From an uncultured Bacteroidales bacterium (lineage in GTDB: Bacteria > Bacteroidota > Bacteroidia > Bacteroidales > Bacteroidaceae): a stretch of DNA of 35,663 bases. Position numbers and translations under genes: made by a program. Below the pieces are notes generated by a model. The model searched no databases. It was not told where the DNA came from and worked only from the letters and a program-made list of their open reading frames with translations. The stretch lies in contig CADBXS010000047.1 in NCBI GenBank assembly GCA_902798705.1, forward strand, positions 1 through 35,663. The letters run 5' to 3'. The stretch's first letter is position 1. Each line of letters begins with the position of its first letter. Positions 7,991 through 14,359 of the stretch are shown here, piece after piece.

Positions 7991-8417
7991 AGCCTTGCAG
8001 CGTTTTCAGATTCTGCTGTGTGGATGGATGCGCATACATATCGAGGTCCATGGCAGGCGCAATGAACACAGGGGCTTTCATAGAAAGGTAAGTGGTGATG
8101 AGCATATTGTCGGCTACGCCATTCGCCATCTTGCCGATGGTGGAAGCCGTAGCAGGGGCTATGAGCATGGCATCTGCCCAAAGTCCGAGCGACACATGGG
8201 AATGCCACGTGCCATCGCGTTGTGAGAAGAACTCGCTGATGACAGGTTTGCTGGTGAGTGCCGAAAGTGTGATGGGCGTGATGAATTCCTTGCCGGCAGG
8301 CGTAATGACCACCTGCACCTCTGCCCCTGCCTTCACCAGCAGACGAATGATGTAACATGCCTTGTAGGCAGCAATACTGCCCGTAATACCCAATACGATT
8401 TTCTTTCCCTGTAACAT
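7887..8417 (-). CDS. coaBC: CoaC half (phosphopantothenoylcysteine decarboxylase flavoprotein) of a frameshifted coaBC
   Basis: CoaC decarboxylates phosphopantothenoylcysteine with FMN to give 4'-phosphopantetheine. The 176-residue product starts MLQGKKIVLGITGSIAAYKA, the usual flavoprotein N-terminus. It contains the FMN-binding and active-site regions: the His of HSHVSLG, ADAMLIAPATASTIGKMANG, APAMDLDMY and the substrate clamp GTGFLASHLEGKGRMGE. Eleven residues later it stops in a tail (NRCCQRLPS) that looks out of frame. The true continuation, CoaB, is in the next frame. The CoaC catalytic core appears intact, so this half could still work alone. It lies 138 bases downstream of the exonuclease gene in the same direction. 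Confidence 0.85.
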   Translation of the reverse strand: MLQGKKIVLGITGSIAAYKACYIIRLLVKAGAEVQVVITPAGKEFITPITLSALTSKPVISEFFSQRDGTWHSHVSLGLWADAMLIAPATASTIGKMANGVADNMLITTYLSMKAPVFIAPAMDLDMYAHPSTQQNLKTLQGYGNHIIEPGTGFLASHLEGKGRMGENRCCQRLPS

Positions 8418-8555
8418 GTAAATGCGTTAAGATGGTTGTTTTGTGTGTAAAGATAGTATCCGAAGGGATTATCTATCTACTTCGAGAAAAAAACACACTC
8501 TATGATAGAAACGAAAAACTGCGGAAAATATTGTCAATGAGACTGAAGGGCTGTT

Positions 8556-9344
8556 TTAGAACTTCTTGTACTTCAGTGCCACACGCTGGAACACCTGCTT
8601 GGTGTTGAGCGGAAAGTCGCCCTGAAGCACCCAACCCAAATAGCCTGGGTCGCGAAAGAAGACTTCCTTTGCTGCCCTACCCTTGTACTTGCCGAAATTG
8701 ATGATTTCCACATCGTTCTCGTCGTAAATCATGCGGCCAGCAAAATCCACGTTGCGGTTCATGGCAGAGAAGTCAGCCAGAAACTTCACGTCGTTTTGCA
8801 AGTCGTCGGGATACTTGTCGAGCTGTGCCTGAAGCACTTCGAGTGTGGCACGCGTGTCGGCATCTGCGGAGTGTGCATTCTCGAGGTCACGACCGCAATA
8901 GAACTTATAGGCAGCCGCAAGCGTGCGTCGCTCCAACTTGTGGTAGATGTTCTGCACATCCACGAAATGGCATTGGGAGAGGTCGATATTGATGCCAACC
9001 CGAAGGAATTCCTCCACCAGCAGCGGCACATCGAACTTATTGCTATTGAAGCCCGCAAAGTCGCAGCCCTTGAAAGTTTCTTGCAGTTCGTCGGCTATCT
9101 CTCTGAAACTGGGACAGTCCTTCACATCGTCGTCGGTGATGCCATGAATGGCCGTCGATATTTCGGGAATATGCACCGTCTCCCCATGAAAATCCACAGG
9201 ACGGATGCGCATGTTCTTCGCCTCCTCATTGCCGTTGGGCAGCACCTTGATATAACAGAGTTCCACGATGTGGTCCTTGCTCACATCGAGTCCAGTGGAT
9301 TCGATGTCAAAGAAGACAAGTGGGCGAGTGAGATTGAGTTTCAT
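8556..9344 (-). CDS. DnaQ-like 3'-5' exonuclease (DEDDh)
   Basis: This is a DnaQ-superfamily exonuclease of the kind related to the polymerase III epsilon subunit, likely acting in proofreading or repair. The Exo I motif FFDIESTGLD (about residues 11-20), the Exo II region GFNSNKFDVPLL (about 98-109) and the Exo III motif HSADADT (about 157-163, the His and Asp of DEDDh) are visible. The C-terminal part (about 200-262, FGKYKGRAAKEVFFRDPGY) resembles a short accessory domain seen in Bacteroidales homologues. At 262 residues it is of family size. It lies between dnaN and coaBC on the same strand, consistent with a replication-linked operon. Whether it is the replicative proofreading subunit cannot be told from the sequence. 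Confidence 0.9.
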   Translation of the reverse strand: MKLNLTRPLVFFDIESTGLDVSKDHIVELCYIKVLPNGNEEAKNMRIRPVDFHGETVHIPEISTAIHGITDDDVKDCPSFREIADELQETFKGCDFAGFNSNKFDVPLLVEEFLRVGINIDLSQCHFVDVQNIYHKLERRTLAAAYKFYCGRDLENAHSADADTRATLEVLQAQLDKYPDDLQNDVKFLADFSAMNRNVDFAGRMIYDENDVEIINFGKYKGRAAKEVFFRDPGYLGWVLQGDFPLNTKQVFQRVALKYKKF

Positions 9345-9361
9345 TGATTATTTAGTTTAAA

Positions 9362-9465
9362 GTTTAGCGTTTAAAGTTTAACGAATTCACTCCTCCCTCG
9401 TTTTAGTTTTATGTACAAAAACAGATTTTCGAGAAGGCAACGTCGTTAATCTTTAAACGCTAAAC
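9362..9465. repeat. Long inverted repeat of AAACGCTAAAC-type heptamers between dnaN and dnaQ-like genes
   Basis: The arms at 9362-9384 and 9443-9465 are inverted copies with 22 of 23 bases complementary (core gtttagcgtttaaag / ctttaaacgctaaac). They enclose a 58-base spacer. A further run of cgttaaacgttaaacgctc lies at about 9486-9504, just after the dnaN stop. The spacer has no ORF. It could form a cruciform or an mRNA stem between the two coding regions. Confidence 0.75.
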
Positions 9466-9510
9466 GCAATTATTATCTTGCAAAACGTTAAACGTTAAAC
9501 GCTCAACGTT

Positions 9511-10638
9511 TTACTCATTCAGCATCATTGGCATAAGCAGCATGAGGAGGTCCTCCTGCTCTTCCTGCTCAGCTGGCACGATGACACCAGCACGACTTGG
9601 GTCTGCCAATTCGAGCACAACTTCCTGCGAAGCCATACTGTTGAGGATGTCCACGAGGAACGGACCCTTGAAACCGATACTCATGGCTGTGCCACTATAG
9701 TCGCAAAGCACGTGCTCCTCAGCCGAAGTGGAGAAGTCGATGTCCTGAGTGGAAACCGTAAGGTCGTTCTGATCCACACGCAGTTTCACGAGCGAAGTGG
9801 CTGTGCTGGCAAAGACAAGCACACGGCGGAGCGCACCGATGAGCGTCACGCGGTCAACCGTCACACGGAACGGATTGTCCTGAGGAATCACCGAATTGTA
9901 GTTAGGGTAGCGACCCTCAATGAGACGACAGCTGAGTACATAGTTTTCCAGCTCCACGCGAGCATTGCGGTCGTCAAACTTCACGATGGCATCACCACTC
10001 TCCTTCGCTAAGATGTCCTTCAACATCTTGGCAGGCTTCTTTGGCAAGATGAAGGCAGAAGGCTGCTCACCACCATGCGTCGTGTAAGAGCGGTCGCGCA
10101 CGAGCTTGTGACCATCGCTTGCCACGAAAGTGACGCTATCAGGCGTGATATCGAAATAAATACCATTCATCACAGGGCGAATCTCATCCTCAGCAGTAGC
10201 GAAAATGGCACGCGAAATACCATTGAGCAACACATTGGTATCGATTGACAACTGCTGTGCATCATCCTTGATGTCAGGATATACGGGATATTCTTCACCA
10301 CCCTGACCAACAAAACTGCTTCGTCCGTTCTGATAGAAAATGACGATTTCGTGAGTCTCAGGATTCACCTCCAGCGTGATAGGCTGGTCGGCTATTTCCT
10401 TCAGACCATTGATGATGGTAGCTGCCTTGATGGCAAACACGCCATTGCTGTCAGCCTCGTCCACATTGAGCGTGGACACCAAAGTGGTTTCGCTGTCAGA
10501 AGCCTTCAGGCGGAGCTGGCCGTCCTGAAGCTCAAAGAGAATGCAATCCAAAATCTGAATGGAGTTCTTGCTGGCAATAACCCTACTCAAAGTCTGCAGA
10601 CGATTGCAGAGCGTTGCGCTTGATACGTTGAATTTCAT
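9511..10638 (-). CDS. dnaN: DNA polymerase III beta subunit (sliding clamp)
   Basis: The protein forms the dimeric ring that tethers DNA polymerase and other partners to DNA. From the ATG at 10638 it has 375 residues, starting MKFNVSSATLCNRLQTLSRV as the family does; the longer frame back to 10686 adds 16 untypical residues and is rejected. Three clamp subdomains are recognisable from segments such as LKASDSETTL, FVASDGHKLVRDR, LPKKPAKML and IGFKGPFLVDIL. The C-terminal region (DPSRAGVIVPAEQ, then LLMLLMPMML) closes the third subdomain. The acidic run EQEEQEDLL just before the end is typical. It is probably the first gene of the minus-strand block ending near 5858. Confidence 0.96.
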   Translation of the reverse strand: MKFNVSSATLCNRLQTLSRVIASKNSIQILDCILFELQDGQLRLKASDSETTLVSTLNVDEADSNGVFAIKAATIINGLKEIADQPITLEVNPETHEIVIFYQNGRSSFVGQGGEEYPVYPDIKDDAQQLSIDTNVLLNGISRAIFATAEDEIRPVMNGIYFDITPDSVTFVASDGHKLVRDRSYTTHGGEQPSAFILPKKPAKMLKDILAKESGDAIVKFDDRNARVELENYVLSCRLIEGRYPNYNSVIPQDNPFRVTVDRVTLIGALRRVLVFASTATSLVKLRVDQNDLTVSTQDIDFSTSAEEHVLCDYSGTAMSIGFKGPFLVDILNSMASQEVVLELADPSRAGVIVPAEQEEQEDLLMLLMPMMLNE

Positions 10639-10710
10639 GAGTATATATTCTTTTTTGTTATAATTTTCTCTTGATGCAAAATGCACGTTCCTATATGCAC
10701 ATTCAGTTTA

Positions 10711-10718
10711 CAAAGATA
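10711..10718 (-). promoter_or_regulatory. Candidate -7 box for dnaN
   Basis: On the minus strand the sequence reads TATCTTTG, a perfect TAnnTTTG, about 75 bases upstream of the dnaN ATG. The -33 element is poor. It lies back to back with the DUF3127 promoter. Confidence 0.5.
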
Positions 10719-10758
10719 GATAAAACTTTCGATAAAAAGGAAATAAAACTCACGGAAT

Positions 10759-10790
10759 TTTGAGTTTTTCGGAAAAAAGCCGTATATTCG
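10759..10790 (+). promoter_or_regulatory. Candidate promoter of the DUF3127 gene
   Basis: TTTG (10759-10762) and TATATTCG (10783-10790; one mismatch to TAnnTTTG) are separated by 20 bases. Transcription would start near 10797, giving a leader of about 135 bases. This also argues against the upstream start at 10760. A 14-base direct repeat gcagagaaatcaga begins at 10790 and again at 10812. Confidence 0.5.
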
Positions 10791-10828
10791 CAGAGAAATC
10801 AGAAAAGGAGAGCAGAGAAATCAGAGAC

Positions 10829-10867
10829 GAAGGAGTGATTTTTTCGCTCCTTCCTTTTTTGAAGGAG
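10829..10867 (+). promoter_or_regulatory. Attenuator-like leader of the DUF3127 gene
   Basis: gaaggagtga (10829-10838) pairs with tcgctccttc (10844-10853), with one U-G pair and a 5-base loop, followed directly by C and six T: a terminator shape inside the leader. The same ctccttc arm (10847-10853) can instead pair with a second gaaggag at 10861-10867. The two stems are mutually exclusive, as in transcription attenuators. No regulator or leader peptide could be identified. Confidence 0.5.
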
Positions 10868-10930
10868 ATAATCGGACGAACGCTCATTGCATTTCTGTCA
10901 GAACAACAACTAAAACATACAATAGAAAAA

Positions 10931-11377
10931 ATGGAACAAGCAGGAAGAGTAATCGCCGTGCTCGAAGCACGCAGCGGTTTGGCAAAGTCAACAGGAAATC
11001 CCTGGATGATTCAGGATTACGTAATTGAGACTCACGAACAATATCCACGTAGAATGGCATTCAACGTGTTCGGTGAGGACAAAATCAAGCAGTTCAACAT
11101 ACAAGTTGGCGACGAAGTCAACGTGTTTTTCGACATCAACGCCCGTGAATACCAAGGACGCTGGTACAACGACATCCGTGCTTGGCGTGTAGATCACGTC
11201 ACTCCAGGCGAAATACCAGCTCCAGGTACTATTCCAGCAGCACAGGCATTTGCAGGTCAGCCAGCAGGTGTAGCTCCCGCAGCAGCTCCAATTGCCTCAG
11301 CACCAGCACAACCAGCTGCAACACAAGCTCCAGTCGATTTCACAGATGGCGACGCCACTGACGATCTGCCTTTCTAA
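10931..11377 (+). CDS. DUF3127 domain protein, OB-fold-like, with SSB-like acidic C-terminal tip
   Basis: The product has 148 residues from the ATG at 10931 (MEQAGRVIAVLEARSG, the usual DUF3127 opening). An N-terminal domain of about 95 residues is rich in beta strands and aromatic residues (WMIQDYVIETHEQYPRRMAF, VNVFFDINAREYQGRWYNDI). An Ala/Pro/Gln-rich flexible linker (about 100-135) and the acidic tip DGDATDDLPF follow. This layout of compact domain, low-complexity linker and D/E-rich tip ending in PF is that of bacterial single-stranded DNA-binding protein. A role in DNA metabolism is therefore plausible, and the divergent dnaN neighbour fits, but it is inference. The frame is open upstream to 10760; that start overlaps the promoter and is rejected. 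Confidence 0.82.
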   Translation: MEQAGRVIAVLEARSGLAKSTGNPWMIQDYVIETHEQYPRRMAFNVFGEDKIKQFNIQVGDEVNVFFDINAREYQGRWYNDIRAWRVDHVTPGEIPAPGTIPAAQAFAGQPAGVAPAAAPIASAPAQPAATQAPVDFTDGDATDDLPF

Positions 11378-11413
11378 ATAAACGACACGAGTTAGTTAAT
11401 ACACTTTTTTGAT

Positions 11414-11452
11414 GCCCTCTTTCATGTTTCGTACGTGAAGGAGGGCTTTTTT
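11414..11452 (+). terminator. Intrinsic terminator after the DUF3127 gene
   Basis: Arms gccctctttcatg (11414-11426) and cgtgaaggagggc (11434-11446) pair over 13 positions with G-U pairs and are followed by six T. In the rest of the 333-base gap to the BlaI-like gene only the promoter/operator region at its end was recognised. Confidence 0.85.
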
Positions 11453-11656
11453 CATGATGACGAAAACCCGCATTGCATACAACCAATGCAGAGGTTCATA
11501 CATTGTTGCGTGAAGTGCACGAAAGCATAATGAGAGAAGGACTTTATGGGTTCTTAAATCCTGATTTTGAAATTCTTACCTATATATTTTATTATGCGTT
11601 GGCGCTGTAAGGATATGTTAATAACTACATATAAAACTTTAAAAAACCTTTCGTTA

Positions 11657-11688
11657 TTTGGAGGTTATTACAAATTGTAGTTACTTTG
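11657..11688 (+). promoter_or_regulatory. Promoter with BlaI/MecI-like operator dyad
   Basis: TTTG (11657-11660) and TTACTTTG (11681-11688, one mismatch to TAnnTTTG) are 20 bases apart. The spacer carries ATTACAAATTGTAGT (11667-11681), an imperfect dyad centred at 11674 with the TACA...TGTA core known for BlaI/MecI operators. Its position between -33 and -7 would let the downstream regulator block RNA polymerase. Confidence 0.6.
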
Positions 11689-11710
11689 CGATGTGCTAAT
11701 TCTTACACCT

Positions 11711-12070
11711 ATGAAGAAACTAACTGACAAAGAACTGAAAATCATGGATGTGTTGTGGGACAATGGTCCGCTTTCAACTCGCGACATCATTCTCCATTTG
11801 CCTGATATCACAACGCATTTCAACACCATCGCAACCTACGTGCGACGACTCGAACAGCACGGCATGATAGGACACGAAGAACTAAGTCCACGATTCTATC
11901 TCTATCATGCTACGGTCACTCGCGAACAATATATTTCATACGTGAACAAGGAAAGTATCGACCGCTTCTTCGATGGTTCATACATGGACTTCATCTCCCG
12001 ACTGGTGAAGCGCCATGAGGTGAGCATCGATGAGCTGAAGGAACTCATCAGAATGGTTGAAGAGGAATAA
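11711..12070 (+). CDS. BlaI/MecI/CopY family transcriptional repressor
   Basis: The protein is a winged-helix repressor that binds TACA/TGTA dyads and is inactivated by proteolysis when its partner sensor is activated. It has 119 residues: the N-terminal winged helix (MKKLTDKELKIMDVLWDNGP, then LSTRDIILHL and TIATYVRRLEQHGMI) and the C-terminal dimerisation helices (about 75-119). The start at 11711 gives the family N-terminus; an in-frame start at 11693 adds six residues and is not preferred. It is followed after 4 bases by the BlaR1-type sensor, so the pair is cotranscribed. A matching dyad lies in its own promoter. No beta-lactamase gene is nearby, so the regulated function is unknown. Confidence 0.92.
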   Translation: MKKLTDKELKIMDVLWDNGPLSTRDIILHLPDITTHFNTIATYVRRLEQHGMIGHEELSPRFYLYHATVTREQYISYVNKESIDRFFDGSYMDFISRLVKRHEVSIDELKELIRMVEEE

Positions 12071-12074
12071 GACT

Positions 12075-13862
12075 ATGGGTGCATTTGTAGTATATATCCT
12101 GGAGTGGTCGGCATGTCTGTTGGGATTTCAGCTCCTTTACAAGATGTGCTTCAGTGGCACCACGTTTCATCGTTTCAACCGTTTCTATCTGCTTGGCAGT
12201 GTGGTGTTGTCAGCCTTTCTACCACTGATACACATCATCCCTTCGGAACAGATGGAACCGATGGCTGACGCTTGCAGGACTGTGGTGTGGATAGATGAAG
12301 GCACATTGGACAGCATCAGTATCAACTCAGCCATGAATATAAACACAGGAAGCCTCACCACAATGGAAAAAGGAGTGGTTTTTCTGTTGGCCATTTACAT
12401 TCTATATATCTTGATACAACTGATCGGGTGGGCAAAATCGACCTTTAAGATGTTGCGATTCTTGCATGGTAAACAGTGTCATAAGGTAGGCAGATGGGTG
12501 TGGTTGGTGGAGCATGATGCCGATTATGGACCGTTCAGTTGGATGAACTGCATCGTCATATCGAGACACGAACAAGGATTCGGACGCAGGGCAAGTATGA
12601 GGCACGAACTCTCTCATATCGTCTTACTCCACCACATCGACCTCTTGTTTCTGATGGCCTGTGTGATTGTCAATCCGATATGTTGGATGGTGATGAAAGA
12701 AATAAAGATAGTACACGAATACGAGGCCGACGATGAAGTGATCAATCATTACAGGATTCAGAGCCGTGACTATCAGCGACTATTAATCATGCGGACAGTG
12801 GGAGCGGAGGCCTACGCACTCGCAAGTTCGTTTAATCTCAACATTAAAAAACGAATTATTATGATGAAGAAAAAACAATCTCACTGGTGGTGCATGATTT
12901 GGATTGCTATCACCATTCCGCTTATTGGTTTCTCGCTCATGGCATTCTCCAAACCGAAAGAAGCCTTGAAAGAAGCGGTGAATCATAGTGTTAAGATGAT
13001 CGAACAACCACTCACTGAAGTTGTGAAGTCGGAGTTGTTCAGAACAGAAAATACTACCACAGAAGAATCCCCAAAGACAGAAAAGGCAGATGAAATCGAG
13101 CCATCGTCATCTGATGTGAAACCTGGTGACATTATCACAGGAACTGTGAGCGACCAAAACGGACAACCACTCAAACTCGCCAATCTCATTGAGGAAGACG
13201 AACTGCACCGCGTCGTAATGCATGCCGTTACTGACATGAACGGCAAATTCTCGTTCAAAGTGGTCAATCCCAAGCACAAGATTCGTGTGTCATACGTGGG
13301 ATTTAAGACCAAGACACTCGATATCAGCAGCAATCAGATTGACGTAGTACTGGAACCAGCCACACTGATTAATGAAGTGAAAGTGGTAGGCGTTTCCGAC
13401 AGTATCGACCTCAGTAACCCTCGATATCAAGAAAAAGCCTACCTCAATGAGCCAGATGTTTTCCAATTGATTGAAGAAGCACCAACATTTCCTGGTGGAC
13501 AGGAGGCCATTTATAGATATCTGAGTATGCATCTCAAATATCCTTCTGTAGCTCGGGAAATGCATGTGGAGGGAGACATCGTCGTGCGGTTTACAGTTGA
13601 TAAGACTGGACTCGTACGCTCACCACTAGTTGTGAACGTCACTTCGAAAACCCCTCTCGTCACCGACGAAACGATACAGGCAGCCAAAGATGGAGACAAA
13701 GATGCAGAGGAGGTTGCAACACACTACTACGACGCGGTAGAGGCCATGAAGGAAGAAGCTATCCATGTCGTTCGCAACATGCCACGATGGGAGCCTGGTC
13801 GCCAGAACGGGCAACGGATAGAAACTACCTTTACACTACCTATCAGTTTCAAACTGCAATGA
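12075..13862 (+). CDS. BlaR1-type M56 metallopeptidase sensor fused to carboxypeptidase-regulatory-like and TonB C-terminal domains
   Basis: This is the likely inner-membrane partner of the BlaI-like repressor. The N-terminal half (about residues 1-310) has four hydrophobic segments and the zinc motif HELSH followed by an acidic site in IVHEYEADDEV, as in M56 peptidases. After the last membrane segment (about 275-300) comes a short charged linker. A carboxypeptidase-regulatory-like beta domain (about 355-440, GTVSDQNGQPL to VSYVGFKTKTLDI) follows, then a TonB C-terminal domain (about 475-595, TFPGGQEAIYRYLSMHLKYP to TTFTLPISFKL). Within the TonB domain about 30 extra residues (around 535-565) separate the strand VVRFTVDKTGLV from the helix before MPRWEPGRQNG. 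The frame opens at 12057, but the ATG at 12075 is preferred. Confidence 0.88.
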   Translation: MGAFVVYILEWSACLLGFQLLYKMCFSGTTFHRFNRFYLLGSVVLSAFLPLIHIIPSEQMEPMADACRTVVWIDEGTLDSISINSAMNINTGSLTTMEKGVVFLLAIYILYILIQLIGWAKSTFKMLRFLHGKQCHKVGRWVWLVEHDADYGPFSWMNCIVISRHEQGFGRRASMRHELSHIVLLHHIDLLFLMACVIVNPICWMVMKEIKIVHEYEADDEVINHYRIQSRDYQRLLIMRTVGAEAYALASSFNLNIKKRIIMMKKKQSHWWCMIWIAITIPLIGFSLMAFSKPKEALKEAVNHSVKMIEQPLTEVVKSELFRTENTTTEESPKTEKADEIEPSSSDVKPGDIITGTVSDQNGQPLKLANLIEEDELHRVVMHAVTDMNGKFSFKVVNPKHKIRVSYVGFKTKTLDISSNQIDVVLEPATLINEVKVVGVSDSIDLSNPRYQEKAYLNEPDVFQLIEEAPTFPGGQEAIYRYLSMHLKYPSVAREMHVEGDIVVRFTVDKTGLVRSPLVVNVTSKTPLVTDETIQAAKDGDKDAEEVATHYYDAVEAMKEEAIHVVRNMPRWEPGRQNGQRIETTFTLPISFKLQ

Positions 13863-14029
13863 TTGCAGAAGTCTGAAAGAAAGTTTTCAAGTTCAACGAA
13901 AACGATAACGAAAGCAATGACTTCATTTAAAGAGTGATGGCATTCTCCTTCGATTCTGCTGGAGCTCCCCTTTGATTGTGCTGGATTTCTCCTTTGTTTT
14001 TGCTAAACTTTTCCTTTGGTTTTACTGAA

Positions 14030-14110
14030 AAGCCGAGCCCTCAACGTTTTGCAAGCGAGGGCTCGCTTGAACGCAAACGAGGGCTCGCTATCGATTAAGC
14101 GAGCCCTCGG
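14030..14110. repeat. Dispersed structured intergenic repeat, copy C (diverged)
   Basis: It lies in the 497-base gap between the BlaR1-like and BspA-like genes. Arms read gccgagccctc (14032-14042), agcgagggctcgct (14054-14067), cgagggctcgct (14078-14089) and agcgagccctcg (14098-14109). The last two form a perfect 12-bp stem with an 8-base loop. The alternating complementary arms resemble copies A and B although the bases differ. Upstream, 13935-14020 holds several loose copies of ctcctttgatt-like sequence, and cacatgcgaa at 14149-14158 recalls copy A. Nothing else was recognised in the gap apart from the BspA promoter. Confidence 0.6.
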
Positions 14111-14303
14111 GCATTTATTTGAATCAAAGGAGAAGTTCAGTCAATCCACACATGCGAATCTGTCAATCCCCACACGCGATTCACCAAAACCGAGCTAACT
14201 TGATATGATTATTTCTTTCCGAAATATTTTTATTCGTTACGAAGCCTTTTTCAGCTTTTTTTGGAAAAAAGACTCATTTCTTTTTTCTTTTCTCTCTTTT
14301 CAT

Positions 14304-14311
14304 TATCTTTG
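14304..14311 (+). promoter_or_regulatory. Candidate -7 box for the BspA-like gene
   Basis: TATCTTTG followed by C matches TAnnTTTG exactly, 48 bases before the ATG. The expected -33 position is a T-rich run without a clear TTTG. Confidence 0.5.
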
Positions 14312-14359
14312 CAATGTTTTATCTTTGAGGAAATTATAAATCAATAATTATTTAATAGT

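Noticed and set aside
10760..10930. Longer N-terminus for the DUF3127 protein
   Set aside because: The extension covers the likely promoter and the leader hairpin and does not resemble the family; the ATG at 10931 gives the normal start.
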